A stretch of DNA of 64,000 bases from an uncultured Tenacibaculum sp. (GCA_947497895.1 CANMIL010000016.1:1-64000), one strand, 5' to 3'; counted from the stretch's first letter, positions 24,750-34,560 are shown. Numbers and translations: made by a program. The notes: generated from the sequence alone by a model not told the origin.

Positions 24750-27233
24750 ATGAAAAAACTCTCTTTTTATTTTTTTCTAATTATCACATTAGTCGGTTGT
24801 AGCACCATAAAATATGTCAAAGAGAATGAAAAGCTTTTAGTCAAAAACACTATTTATGTTGATAGCGTAAAAACCTCACAAGAGGAACTTAACGAATTAT
24901 TAATTCAACGTCCTAATCAAAAGACATTTGGACTTCCTCTAGCGTTATATTTTTATAATTTAGGAAATCCAGAAGGTCCTAAAACACCAGCTACTTGGGG
25001 TAAAAAGCATCCTAAAACTTATAATTTCTTCAAAGGAGTATTTTCTGAAAAACAAAGTATTGCCGTTGCTAAATCTGCTATAGGACTCAATAATTGGTTT
25101 TTAAATAGTGGTCAAGCTCCAGTAGTAATCAACGATAAGAAAACCAATATTAGCCTTCGTAATTTAAAAACTCATTTTCAAAACGAAGGGTACTTCAAAA
25201 CAAGAATAAAAGCTACGAAAGACTCGATTTCATATAAGAAAGGTGGTCTTACTTACTATATCGAAAAAGGACAACCTCTTTTTCTTGATACCATTATAAA
25301 AGATATTAAATCGCCCGTTTTAGATTCCATCTATAGAATAAGTAAAGAGAAGAGCTTTCTTAAATCAAAACAACAATACAAAGATGTTTCCTTTATTAAC
25401 GAAGCAAAACGACTTACCAAGCTTTTTAGAAACAATGGGATTTATCATTTCGATAAAAATGAAAGTATCGATTTTTATGTTGAGGATACTGCCTCTTATA
25501 AAACCAATGTCGAATTAGTAATTGCCGACCGTGTTGTTGAATCAAATGGAGAATACATCTCAAAACCATACAAGGTTCAAACAATAAAGAATATTAATGT
25601 ATTTACTGATTACTCTTACAATAAGAAGGATAATACTGTAAATGATACGGCAACCTACCAAGGAGTTAAATTTTACGCATTTGACAAACTAAAATACAAT
25701 CCTAAGTTTTTATCGCAATCTCTATTTATAAAACCTAACACGGTTTATAGTGATACACTAAGAACGTTAACTAGAACCCACCTCAGAGGTCTAAAAAACT
25801 TTAAATCAACTTCCATTCGATTTAGTGAAGTCAGCGATCATGAGTTAGAGGCAAATATTTTTCTAACACCAACAGAAAAGTATACATTAGGATTTGATAC
25901 CGAATTATCAAGATCCAACATCCGTAACTTCGATATTTCTGGTAGATTTTCACTTACGAATAGAAACACATTTAAAGGGGCAGAAATTTTTAAAATATCT
26001 GCTCATGGAGCCTATTTTAATTCCAATAATGGTCCAGGATGGGAAATAGGTGGAGACGCTTCTCTGGAAATCCCTCGATTTGTTGCTCCATTCGGTTTGC
26101 ACAAGTTTGTTCCAAAAAGGATGTTTCCTAGGACTAAGTTTTATGGAGGTATTAATATTCAGAAAAATATTGGACTTGATAGGCAAAACCTAAATATTGG
26201 AATTGATTATAAGTGGAAGTTCGACGCTAAGAAAACAATTCAATTAGAGTTATTAAATGCTCAATATATTCGAAATTTAAATGTAGATAACTATTTCACT
26301 ATTTATCGATCAGAGTATTCTAAACTAGAAGAAATCTATAAGACTTTTTCAGGTAATGATAGCTTTTTTCCAAATACGGCTAGTAATTATCAAGATATCA
26401 GAGGGGCTTTGTTTGACATATTGAATAGTACAGATTTCGCAACTAATAATTCTACAGATTATGTAACAGCGTTAAATATTGGTGAACGTCTGAATATTGT
26501 TACATCCGATTTCTTAATTCCTGAAATTGCTTATAGCTTTACGTACAACAACCAAAAAAATGTAAAAGATCAAGATTTTTCATTTTTTAAAATTCGTGTT
26601 GCAAATTCAGGAAACATCTTAGGATTAATCTCTAATGCAACCAATCAAAACAGTCAAAAAACCTTATTCAAAATTCCAATTGCTCAGTACTTTAAAACGG
26701 ATATTGAGTATAAAAAATATTGGAGTTTAGGAGAAAACTCTGTTTTAGCTCATAGAACATTCTTAGGTGCTATTTTCACTTACAATAACTCAGATATACC
26801 TTTCGCCAGAAGTTATTTTGCTGGAGGATCCAATGATATCCGAGCTTGGAGAACATATGCTCTTGGACCAGGAACAAGACCTCCCGCTTTGGAATACAAT
26901 ATCGGTAGTTTGAAGTTTATTAGTAGTTTAGAATATCGTTTTGATCTGATTGGATCACTAAAAGGAGCGTTATTTATGGATAGTGGAAATATTTGGGACA
27001 TTACAGGGTCAGAATTCATTGATACCGATGCTAAATTTGATAGCTTGAAATCCATAACTGATATCGCTGTTGGTGGAGGTTTTGGTATTCGATACGATTT
27101 TAAATTTCTTATCGCCAGACTAGATTTAGGTTTTAAAATGCATGAGCCATATCAACCTCGTGCCGATCGCTGGTTTAGCAATTTTAATTTCCAAAGTTCC
27201 GTATTAAATATCGGTATAAACTATCCTTTCTAA
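24750..27233 (+). CDS. tamL: TamL: BamA/TamA-like outer-membrane assembly lipoprotein
   Basis: An 827-residue Omp85-superfamily protein. The signal sequence ends in a lipobox (LVGC, Cys at residue 17). POTRA-like repeats fill about residues 25-370, and a C-terminal 16-strand barrel follows. The conserved barrel motif region is FARSYFAGGSNDIRAWRTYALGPGTRP (VRGY/F-like), and the sequence ends with an aromatic strand ...INYPF. Bacteroidota replace TamA with this lipidated form, thought to work with TamB in outer-membrane protein or lipid transport. The neighbouring TrmH-type methyltransferase gene is a common partner in Flavobacteriia. Confidence 0.88.
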   Translation: MKKLSFYFFLIITLVGCSTIKYVKENEKLLVKNTIYVDSVKTSQEELNELLIQRPNQKTFGLPLALYFYNLGNPEGPKTPATWGKKHPKTYNFFKGVFSEKQSIAVAKSAIGLNNWFLNSGQAPVVINDKKTNISLRNLKTHFQNEGYFKTRIKATKDSISYKKGGLTYYIEKGQPLFLDTIIKDIKSPVLDSIYRISKEKSFLKSKQQYKDVSFINEAKRLTKLFRNNGIYHFDKNESIDFYVEDTASYKTNVELVIADRVVESNGEYISKPYKVQTIKNINVFTDYSYNKKDNTVNDTATYQGVKFYAFDKLKYNPKFLSQSLFIKPNTVYSDTLRTLTRTHLRGLKNFKSTSIRFSEVSDHELEANIFLTPTEKYTLGFDTELSRSNIRNFDISGRFSLTNRNTFKGAEIFKISAHGAYFNSNNGPGWEIGGDASLEIPRFVAPFGLHKFVPKRMFPRTKFYGGINIQKNIGLDRQNLNIGIDYKWKFDAKKTIQLELLNAQYIRNLNVDNYFTIYRSEYSKLEEIYKTFSGNDSFFPNTASNYQDIRGALFDILNSTDFATNNSTDYVTALNIGERLNIVTSDFLIPEIAYSFTYNNQKNVKDQDFSFFKIRVANSGNILGLISNATNQNSQKTLFKIPIAQYFKTDIEYKKYWSLGENSVLAHRTFLGAIFTYNNSDIPFARSYFAGGSNDIRAWRTYALGPGTRPPALEYNIGSLKFISSLEYRFDLIGSLKGALFMDSGNIWDITGSEFIDTDAKFDSLKSITDIAVGGGFGIRYDFKFLIARLDLGFKMHEPYQPRADRWFSNFNFQSSVLNIGINYPF

Positions 27234-27279
27234 CAAAAACGTTGTAGTAAAAAAACCGTTTTACTTTCTGAAAAAAGTG

Positions 27280-27287
27280 TAGATTTG
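27280..27287 (+). promoter_or_regulatory. -7 element of the fbaA promoter
   Basis: TAGATTTG (27280-27287) is an exact TAnnTTTG, 37 bases before the ATG. Upstream, around 27256-27262, only a T-rich stretch stands in for the -33 box. Confidence 0.55.
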
Positions 27288-27323
27288 TCTATTAATAATT
27301 GACATAAACTAAAACACAATACA

Positions 27324-28385
27324 ATGATTAAAGCTGGAGTTGCCACTGGTAAAGAAGTTCAAGAAATTTTCAAACTAGCTAAAGAAAAAAGCTTTGCGTT
27401 ACCTGCAGTAAATGTTGTAGGTTCAAATACTATAAACGCAGTTTTGGAAACTGCTAAAGAATTAAATTCACCAGTGATTATTCAGTTTTCAAATGGTGGA
27501 GCTCAATTTAATGCAGGAAAAGGTCTTTCGAATGAAGATCAAAAATCTGCAATCGCAGGAGCTGTAGCAGGTGCTAAACATGTTCACTTATTGGCAGAAG
27601 CTTATGGTGTACCTGTGATTTTACATACAGATCATGCTGCTAAAAAATTACTTCCTTGGATTGACGGTTTATTAGAAGCAAGTGAAAAACATTTTGCTGA
27701 AACTGGTAAGTCACTATACAGCTCTCACATGATTGATTTAAGTGAAGAGCCTTTAGAAGAAAACATTGAAATTTGTAAAGAATACCTTGCTCGTATGAGT
27801 AAAATGGGAATGACTTTAGAAATTGAATTAGGGATCACAGGAGGTGAAGAAGATGGTGTGGATAACAGTGATGTAGATGTTTCAAAACTATACACTCAAC
27901 CAGAAGAAGTTGCTTACGCTTACGAAGAGTTATTGAAAGTTAGTGACCAATTTACAATTGCTGCTGCATTTGGAAATGTTCATGGTGTTTATAAGCCTGG
28001 AAACGTTAAATTAACTCCGAAAATCTTAAAAAATTCTCAAGAATATATTTCTGAAAAATACAATGTTCCAAGTAATACAATCGACTTTGTATTCCACGGA
28101 GGATCTGGTTCAACATTAGAAGAAATTCGTGAGTCAATTGGTTATGGTGTTATTAAAATGAACATTGATACTGATTTACAATATGCTTTTACTGAGGGTA
28201 TTCGCGATTATATGGCTGAGAAAACTGATTACTTACAATCGCAAATTGGTAACCCAGATGGAGCAGATGTTCCTAACAAAAAATACTACGATCCAAGAAA
28301 GTGGGTTCGTGAAGGAGAACTTACTTTTAAAGCTAGATTAAAGAAAGCTTTTGAGGATTTAAACAACGTAAATACTTTATCATAA
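27324..28385 (+). CDS. fbaA: class II fructose-bisphosphate aldolase
   Basis: A 353-residue zinc-dependent aldolase that reversibly cleaves fructose 1,6-bisphosphate to DHAP and glyceraldehyde 3-phosphate. Class IIA signatures are clear: ILHTDHAAKKLLPW with the catalytic Asp and zinc His, SSHMIDLSEE, ELGITGGEEDGVDN, FGNVHGVYKPGNV and VFHGGSGST with the third zinc His. Length matches the class IIA enzymes of about 350-360 residues. It is cytoplasmic, and is followed after 98 bases by accD. Confidence 0.95.
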   Translation: MIKAGVATGKEVQEIFKLAKEKSFALPAVNVVGSNTINAVLETAKELNSPVIIQFSNGGAQFNAGKGLSNEDQKSAIAGAVAGAKHVHLLAEAYGVPVILHTDHAAKKLLPWIDGLLEASEKHFAETGKSLYSSHMIDLSEEPLEENIEICKEYLARMSKMGMTLEIELGITGGEEDGVDNSDVDVSKLYTQPEEVAYAYEELLKVSDQFTIAAAFGNVHGVYKPGNVKLTPKILKNSQEYISEKYNVPSNTIDFVFHGGSGSTLEEIRESIGYGVIKMNIDTDLQYAFTEGIRDYMAEKTDYLQSQIGNPDGADVPNKKYYDPRKWVREGELTFKARLKKAFEDLNNVNTLS

Positions 28386-28420
28386 TATTTTTTTTAGATA
28401 TTTGCATCAGAGAAGTGCGT

Positions 28421-28448
28421 GGCAAGCTTAACTTTTGTTAAACTTGCC
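28421..28448 (+). promoter_or_regulatory. hairpin or palindrome in the accD upstream region
   Basis: GGCAAG-C-TTAAC (28421-28432) pairs with GTTAA-A-CTTGCC (28437-28448): 11 bp with one C-A mismatch and loop TTTT. No T tract follows, so it is unlikely to be a normal terminator of fbaA. It lies 35 bases before the accD ATG and just after a TATTTG-like box, so it may be an operator or a 5'-leader structure. Confidence 0.45.
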
Positions 28449-28483
28449 AAATACTATTAACAAATAACTAAAGACTAATTATT

Positions 28484-29341
28484 ATGGCTTGGTTTAAACG
28501 TAAAGACAAAGGAATACAAACTCCAACCGAAGAGAAAAAAGACACTCCTAAAGGGTTATGGTACAAAACCCCTAGTGGAAAAATTATAGATACTGACGAG
28601 CTAAAGAAAAACTTATATGTAAGTCCTGAAGATGGATATCACGTACGTATAGGTAGTAAGGAATACTTTGAGTTGTTTTTTGACGACAACAAGTTTACTG
28701 AATTAGACGCCAAGTTATCCGCTAAGGATCCTTTAAAATTTGAGGATACAGTAAAGTACCCAGACAGATTAAAGGCTGCACAAAAGAAAACAGGATTAAA
28801 AGATGCTGTTAGAACTGCAGTAGGTAAATCTTTAGGAAGAGATTTAGTAATCGCAGCAATGGATTTCTCTTTCATTGGAGGGTCTATGGGAAGTGTTGTT
28901 GGTGAAAAAATTGCCAGAGCAATTGATTATTCAATCAAACATAACATTCCTTTCTTAATGATTTCTAAATCTGGTGGAGCTAGAATGATGGAGGCTTCAT
29001 TATCATTAATGCAGTTAGTTAAAACTTCAGCTAAGCTTGCTCAATTAGCAGACGCTAAAGTTCCATACATATCATTATGTACGGATCCAACAACTGGAGG
29101 AACAACAGCTTCATTCGCTATGCTAGGAGATATTAACATTGCTGAGCCAAATGCATTAATTGGTTTTGCAGGACCTCGTGTAGTGAAAGACACCACTGGA
29201 AAAGACCTTCCTGAAGGCTTCCAACGTTCTGAGTTTTTATTAGAACATGGATTCTTAGATGCTATCTATGAAAGAAAGAATTTAAAAACACAAGTTAATC
29301 TGTACATTGATTTAATTCAAAATCAACCAGTCAGAGCATAA
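28484..29341 (+). CDS. accD: acetyl-CoA carboxylase carboxyltransferase subunit beta, lacking the zinc ribbon cysteines
   Basis: A 285-residue carboxyltransferase beta subunit catalysing, with AccA, the transfer of carboxyl from biotin to acetyl-CoA in fatty acid synthesis. The crotonase-fold core is intact (FSFIGGSMGSVVGEKIARA, SKSGGARMMEA, DPTTGGTTASFAMLGD, GFAGPRVV). The N-terminal region that normally carries a four-Cys zinc ribbon is recognisable but has no cysteine: KTPSGK at 28-33 and YVSPEDGYH at 45-53 replace the C-x2-C pairs. Related flavobacterial proteins appear to share this, so it is probably a lineage trait rather than damage. Confidence 0.93.
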   Translation: MAWFKRKDKGIQTPTEEKKDTPKGLWYKTPSGKIIDTDELKKNLYVSPEDGYHVRIGSKEYFELFFDDNKFTELDAKLSAKDPLKFEDTVKYPDRLKAAQKKTGLKDAVRTAVGKSLGRDLVIAAMDFSFIGGSMGSVVGEKIARAIDYSIKHNIPFLMISKSGGARMMEASLSLMQLVKTSAKLAQLADAKVPYISLCTDPTTGGTTASFAMLGDINIAEPNALIGFAGPRVVKDTTGKDLPEGFQRSEFLLEHGFLDAIYERKNLKTQVNLYIDLIQNQPVRA

Positions 29342-29344
29342 ACA

Positions 29345-29373
29345 AAAGCCAGCTTTCGCTGGCTTTCTTTTTT
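29345..29373 (+). terminator. terminator after accD
   Basis: AAAGCCAGC (29345-29353) pairs with GCTGGCTTT (29358-29366), loop TTTC, followed by a T-rich run. Confidence 0.88.
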
Positions 29374-29686
29374 CCCCTAAAAAATTAAATCGTTACCCGT
29401 ATCTTCACAAAGTAACGCCGAAAAGTTAGTGATTTTTTCTTAATCCTACTAAAATTAAACTATATTTAATCATTCTTTAAAGTTTTGAAACGCAAAACTT
29501 TAACAAACATATCATTACTAATTCTCATTCTTTTATTCGAAATTTTAGTTTTTATTTATACAACTATTCATTTATTTTCTAATAATTCATTAAAGAACTA
29601 TAAAAATTTCATATAATTAAAAACACAAATAACTCTAATAATTTTTATACAATTCTATTAAAGAAACATTAATAATTACATTTTTT
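29374..29686. other. AT-rich convergent gap holding an 11-bp perfect inverted repeat
   Basis: No gene of convincing length or RNA is seen between accD and galE. The gap contains TTAAAGTTTTG (29477-29487) and CAAAACTTTAA (29493-29503), a perfect 11-bp inverted repeat around a 5-base centre. It has no T tract on either side, so it does not look like a classical terminator. Confidence 0.6.
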
Positions 29687-30715
29687 CTAGATTCCTCTAT
29701 ATAATTTCTCCCAATTCCAAGAAGTTTCAATCATGTTTTCTAAACTTAATTTTGCTTCCCAATCAAGACTATTTTTAGCTTTTTCAGCTGAAGCATATAA
29801 CGCTAATACATCTCCTTCCCTTCTAGGAGCAATTTTATAGTTGATTTTTCTTTTAGTTACTTTCTCAAAAGTTTTTATAATATCTAATACTGTAAAGCCT
29901 TTTCCAGTGCCCAAATTGTACACCTCATACTTATCTTTCATATTTCCTGAAACCAATCTTTCCACAGCTTTTACATGCGCCTTTGCCAAATCTACGACAT
30001 GAATATAATCTCGAATAGGAGTTCCATCTTTGGTATCGTAATCATCTCCAAAAACCTGCAATTCCTTTAAAACACCTGCTGCACATTGTGTTACATACGG
30101 CAATAAATTATTTGGTATTCCATTCGGTAACTCCCCTATAAGTCCAGATTCATGCGCTCCAATTGGATTAAAATACCTCAATGAAATAGTTTTGAAATCG
30201 GAATAAGCCTTTGCAAAGTCTTCCAAGATTTCTTCAGCTATTCTTTTACTATTTCCATAAGGAGAAAAGGCTCTTTTAGTTTGAAGCTTTTCTGTTATTG
30301 GCAATATATCAGGGCTACCATAAACTGTAGCCGATGAAGAAAAAATAAAGTTCTTAATATTGTATTTCTTCTGAGCCTCTATCGAATTTATAAGTGTATA
30401 TAAATTGTTTTTATAGTATAAAATTGGTTTCCTAACTGACTCCCCAACTGCCTTAAATGCTGCAAAATTAATAATTGAGTGCGCATCGGCATGCTTTTTA
30501 TAAACAATATCCGCCTCTATTGGATTAGATAAATCTACTTTTTCAAAAAGAGGTTTTACACTTGTTATTTCTTCGATTCTATCTAAAATAAATTCTTTCG
30601 AATTGGATAAATCATCAAAAACAACAACCTCAAATTCATTTTGTATTAACTCTACCACTGTATGTGAACCAATATAGCCACAACCACCTGTTACAATTAC
30701 CTTACCTCTACTCAT
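29687..30715 (-). CDS. galE: UDP-glucose 4-epimerase
   Basis: A 342-residue short-chain dehydrogenase-type epimerase interconverting UDP-galactose and UDP-glucose. It has the NAD motif GGCGYIGSHT near the N-terminus, SSATVYG with the catalytic Ser/Thr, SPYGNSKRIAEE (YxxxK) and the TPIRDYIHVVDLAKAH motif. The start is the ATG at 30715 giving MSRGKVIV. An in-frame TTG at 30736 would run into galT and is not needed. This is the last gene of the minus-strand galactose arm, 13 bases behind galT. Confidence 0.95.
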   Translation of the reverse strand: MSRGKVIVTGGCGYIGSHTVVELIQNEFEVVVFDDLSNSKEFILDRIEEITSVKPLFEKVDLSNPIEADIVYKKHADAHSIINFAAFKAVGESVRKPILYYKNNLYTLINSIEAQKKYNIKNFIFSSSATVYGSPDILPITEKLQTKRAFSPYGNSKRIAEEILEDFAKAYSDFKTISLRYFNPIGAHESGLIGELPNGIPNNLLPYVTQCAAGVLKELQVFGDDYDTKDGTPIRDYIHVVDLAKAHVKAVERLVSGNMKDKYEVYNLGTGKGFTVLDIIKTFEKVTKRKINYKIAPRREGDVLALYASAEKAKNSLDWEAKLSLENMIETSWNWEKLYRGI

Positions 30716-30728
30716 ACTATATTCTTGA

Positions 30729-31742
30729 TTAAACAAGCTCTTTTAATCTCTGTACTGCTTGTTCTGGTGTTATATCTCTTTGAGGACTTCCGAACATCTC
30801 ATATCCTACCATAAACTTCTTTACAGATGCACTTCTCAACAAAGGAGGGTAAAAGCTCATATGAAAATGCCAATGTGAATTATCCGCCCTATTCGTTGGC
30901 GCTTGATGTATTCCTGCTGAATATGGAAAAGAAGTTTCAAAAACCTTATCATAAACATTTGTGGTCTTTGCAATTACATCAGCAAATAGTTCTTCCTGTT
31001 TTTCATTTAACTCCTCAATACTTTTTAAATGCTTTTTAGGAACAATCATTGTTTCGTAGGGCCAGATTGCCCAGAATGGAACCAAAACAACAAATTCATC
31101 ATTCTCATAAACAACTCTCTCCTGCTTAAAAAGTTCTTGATTCAAATAATCTAACAATAAAGAACTATTATTCAAATGAAAGTATTCCTTCTGAGATGCA
31201 TCTTTTTTAATCACCTCGTTTGGTAAGGTAGACTGACTCCATATTTGACCATGAGGATGTGGATTACTACAGCCCATAACCGCCCCTTTATTCTCAAAAA
31301 TTTGGACATAATTAATAAATTCCAGCGCTCCCAATTCATGATATTCCCGCTTCCAAGCCCTTACCACATTTGTAATTTCCCTCCCATTCATATCTGCTAA
31401 GCTTTTGGAATGGTCAGGACTAAAACAAATTACTTTACATATACCTCTTTCGGTTTTAGCTCTAAATAAACCTTCGTTTATTTCGTTTTCAATAACATTT
31501 TCCTGTAGTGCTGCAAAATCATTATTAAACACAAAAACTTGATCATATTTAGGATTTATTTCTCCATTTGCCCTTGTATTACCTGCGCACAAATAACAAT
31601 CTGGATCATAATTAGGTCTTTGATCTTTAACCACCTCCTCTTCTTGCCCTTGCCAAGGTCTTTTTGACCTATGCGGTGAAACTAAAACCCACTCTCTTGT
31701 GAGTATGTTGAATCTTTTATGTGAATACTCTTGAAAATTCAT
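30729..31742 (-). CDS. galT: galactose-1-phosphate uridylyltransferase
   Basis: A 337-residue HIT-superfamily enzyme exchanging UMP between UDP-glucose and galactose 1-phosphate. The N-terminal CYLCAGN is the first part of a metal site, SNPHPHGQIWSQ holds the uridylylated active-site histidine, and HQAPTNRADNSHWHFH is the C-terminal metal/structural motif. Length fits the family. It starts two bases after the galK stop, so the two genes are translated as a unit. Confidence 0.95.
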   Translation of the reverse strand: MNFQEYSHKRFNILTREWVLVSPHRSKRPWQGQEEEVVKDQRPNYDPDCYLCAGNTRANGEINPKYDQVFVFNNDFAALQENVIENEINEGLFRAKTERGICKVICFSPDHSKSLADMNGREITNVVRAWKREYHELGALEFINYVQIFENKGAVMGCSNPHPHGQIWSQSTLPNEVIKKDASQKEYFHLNNSSLLLDYLNQELFKQERVVYENDEFVVLVPFWAIWPYETMIVPKKHLKSIEELNEKQEELFADVIAKTTNVYDKVFETSFPYSAGIHQAPTNRADNSHWHFHMSFYPPLLRSASVKKFMVGYEMFGSPQRDITPEQAVQRLKELV

Positions 31743-31744
31743 AC

Positions 31745-32896
31745 TTAACTTTTAATAATATGGGTTCCTCTTGATAGTTTAACATTAATTGGAGTACATT
31801 CGAAACCAAACTTCTCTTGAAAAGAATCAGAAACTGATTCAATAAATGGCTCAACAAATTCCTTTTCAACCAGATTAATTGTACAACCACCGAATCCTCC
31901 TCCCATCATTCTTGAACCTACTACCTTTCTAGTATCTTTAGCGAAATCAACTAAAAAATCTAATTCTTCACAACTCACTTTATATTGCTTGGAAAGTCCA
32001 TCATGAGTTTCATATAACAGCATTCCTAACTTTTTAATATCTCTATTTTCAATTGCCTTTGCTGCAAGTTTTGCTCGTTCTATTTCTTCAATAACATACA
32101 ATACCATTTTGTATTCTTCATTTGTAAAATCACTCCTTCTCCCCCATAACTCCTTCTTATCAAGATCTCTTAAACTGCTTTTTTGAAACATCTCAGCCGT
32201 TTGTTCACAAAGAGCTCTTCGCTCATTATAAGTACTCTCAGAAAGATTATGTTGAACATTTGAATTAATAAGAACAAGCTCGTAGTTTTCTAAATCAATA
32301 GGATAGGTTTCATATTCCAATGTTCTACAATCCAGTAATAAAAAATGATTCTTTTCTCCGTACATGCTAGCGAATTGATCCATTATTCCACACTTTACTC
32401 CAACGTAGTTATGCTCTGCCTTTTGGGAAATTAAAATCATTTCCTTTTTAGTCAGTTGTAATTGAAACAATTCGTTCAATCCAAATACAATTGCATTCTC
32501 AAGAGCAGCCGACGAGGACAAACCCGCACCAGCCGGCACATTTCCACTGAAAATAACATTTACATTCCCTATTTCCTTTCCTTTTGCCTGTACTTCCTTA
32601 ATAACACCTATCAAATAATTTCGCCAACCTCCATCATCGATTGCTTGAATTTTATCAATTTCAAATTGAAAAGACTCTTCAAAATCATTCGCTATTATTG
32701 TAGATTTATCATTGTTTGATTTTTGTATGGCAAGCGCTATACCTTTATCTATAGCTGCTGGAAATACAAAACCATCATTGTAATCGACGTGCTCACCTAT
32801 TAAGTTTATTCTCCCGGAAGAAAATACCATTAATGGTTCTTTCGAAAACTCAGACACAAAACTATTCTTGATTTTATTGATTAATGCTTGTTTCAT
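31745..32896 (-). CDS. galK: galactokinase
   Basis: A 383-residue GHMP kinase that phosphorylates alpha-D-galactose at C1. The galactokinase signature GRINLIGEHVDYNDGFVFP (residues about 28-46) binds sugar, PAGAGLSSSAALE is the ATP loop, and GGGFGGCTINLV is GHMP motif 3. The catalytic Asp is in CGIMDQFAS. It lies between the symporter and galT in the operon and receives galactose imported by the former. Confidence 0.96.
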   Translation of the reverse strand: MKQALINKIKNSFVSEFSKEPLMVFSSGRINLIGEHVDYNDGFVFPAAIDKGIALAIQKSNNDKSTIIANDFEESFQFEIDKIQAIDDGGWRNYLIGVIKEVQAKGKEIGNVNVIFSGNVPAGAGLSSSAALENAIVFGLNELFQLQLTKKEMILISQKAEHNYVGVKCGIMDQFASMYGEKNHFLLLDCRTLEYETYPIDLENYELVLINSNVQHNLSESTYNERRALCEQTAEMFQKSSLRDLDKKELWGRRSDFTNEEYKMVLYVIEEIERAKLAAKAIENRDIKKLGMLLYETHDGLSKQYKVSCEELDFLVDFAKDTRKVVGSRMMGGGFGGCTINLVEKEFVEPFIESVSDSFQEKFGFECTPINVKLSRGTHIIKS

Positions 32897-32910
32897 TTTA
32901 GTTGATTTAA

Positions 32911-34560
32911 TTACCAGAATAACGCATACAATGCAGCTAAAATTAACATGATTGCAAAAGCTCCGATATTGAATATTGGTGATGTTTTAAAAAGTTCTTT
33001 GGTAATTGTTATTCCTTTCTCATCATTCTTCCCTCGATGTTGTGCATAACTGAATCCAATAATGACCAACATGGTTAACAACAACGTGTATCCCATTTGA
33101 TCCATAAAAGGAATATCAACAAAAAAAGCTGCATTAGACCAACCTTTTGGAGCCACTTTAAAATACATAGCAATAGGAATTGAAGAGATTACTCCTATAA
33201 TAGCAGATTTATTCGTTGTCTTTTTCCAAAAAAGACCTAGTAAGAAAACCGCTAAAATACCTGGACTCACCACTCCAGTATATTCTTGTATAAATTGAAA
33301 TGCTTGATCTAGGCTTCCTAATAAAGGTGCCATAATACAGGCTATAATTAAAGCTATTCCAGCTGAAATTCTACCTGTATTTACAATCTGTTTATCTGTA
33401 GCTTTTTTATTCACGTATTCCTTGTAAATATCCATCGTAAAAATAGTAGAAGTCGAATTTAGCATGGAGGCCAATGAGCTTACAATTGCCGCAGTAAGTG
33501 CTGCAAAAGCCACTCCTTTTAATCCGACAGGTAAAAACTGCAACAGCCAAGGATACGTTTTATCTGCAGCCTGTAATGAAGGTAAGTTTTGCTGTGCAAA
33601 ACCTCCTAAATTATTCATAATCTCAGGATCGTTAATCATTACAAAAGCCGCTATTCCTGGTATTACCACAATTAAAGGGATTAACAGTTTTAGAAAAGCT
33701 GCAAACAAAATACCTTTTTGAGCTTCTTTTAATGATTTGGCCGCCAAAGTTCGTTGTATAATATACTGATTGAATCCCCAATAATATAAATTTGCCACCC
33801 ACATACCACCAACTAATACAGCAATACCAGGCAGGTTCTTATATTCCGGATTGGATGTATCTAAAATCATTTCGAATCTTTCAGGTACTGTATTATATAC
33901 AGTTTTCAACCCTGATAAAAATCCTTCACCTCCTGACACATAGTCAAGCGCCAAATAAGTCGTAACCAAACCACCAAAAACCAAAAATACTACCTGAATA
34001 ACATCCGTCCAAGCAACTGCTGACAGCCCTCCGTATAATGAGTAGGCTGCTGCGAAAAGCGACAAACCTATAACTCCATAAACAAGAGGAACTCCCATAA
34101 TTGTTTCAAGTGCCAATGCTCCCAAATACAAAACAGATGCGAGATTAACAAAAACATATAAGGCAATCCAAAATACTGCTAAAATGGTTTTAAGGTTTGA
34201 TGAAAATCGTTTTTCAACGAACTCTGGAATAGTATATATATTCTTTTTTATAAATATTGGTAGGAAGTACTTCCCAACAATTATTAACGTTAGTGCTGCC
34301 ATCCATTCGTATGAAGCAATTGCTAGACCCGAAGCAAAACCTGAACCAGACATACCTATGAATTGTTCTGCTGAAATATTCGCTGCAATCAATGATGCTC
34401 CGATAGCCCACCAAGGAAGTGATTTACTTGCTAAAAAGTAATCCTCTGCATTTTTTTGTTCTCCTTTTTTATCTCTAGAGACCCATAATCCGATACCTAA
34501 AATTAGTACCGCATAGGTTATAAAAATGACATAGTCCCAAAATTGAAAACCTGTACTCAT
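32911..34560 (-). CDS. sodium/sugar symporter (SSS family), probably galactose uptake
   Basis: A 549-residue inner-membrane protein with about 14 hydrophobic helices, of the sodium:solute symporter family (SGLT-like). Residues NAEDYFLASKSLPWWAIGASLIAAN and SAEQFIGMSGSGFA near the N-terminus and YGGLSAVAWTDVIQ are typical of sodium/glucose-galactose transporters. It shares one base with the galM stop codon (TAATG) and is followed by galK. That context strongly supports import of galactose, or a closely related monosaccharide, from the periplasm. Confidence 0.9.
   Translation of the reverse strand: MSTGFQFWDYVIFITYAVLILGIGLWVSRDKKGEQKNAEDYFLASKSLPWWAIGASLIAANISAEQFIGMSGSGFASGLAIASYEWMAALTLIIVGKYFLPIFIKKNIYTIPEFVEKRFSSNLKTILAVFWIALYVFVNLASVLYLGALALETIMGVPLVYGVIGLSLFAAAYSLYGGLSAVAWTDVIQVVFLVFGGLVTTYLALDYVSGGEGFLSGLKTVYNTVPERFEMILDTSNPEYKNLPGIAVLVGGMWVANLYYWGFNQYIIQRTLAAKSLKEAQKGILFAAFLKLLIPLIVVIPGIAAFVMINDPEIMNNLGGFAQQNLPSLQAADKTYPWLLQFLPVGLKGVAFAALTAAIVSSLASMLNSTSTIFTMDIYKEYVNKKATDKQIVNTGRISAGIALIIACIMAPLLGSLDQAFQFIQEYTGVVSPGILAVFLLGLFWKKTTNKSAIIGVISSIPIAMYFKVAPKGWSNAAFFVDIPFMDQMGYTLLLTMLVIIGFSYAQHRGKNDEKGITITKELFKTSPIFNIGAFAIMLILAALYALFW

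Noticed and set aside
30716..30736. In-frame TTG start for galE overlapping the end of galT
   Set aside because: The ATG at 30715 begins right before the conserved GGCGYIGS region; the extension has no family support.
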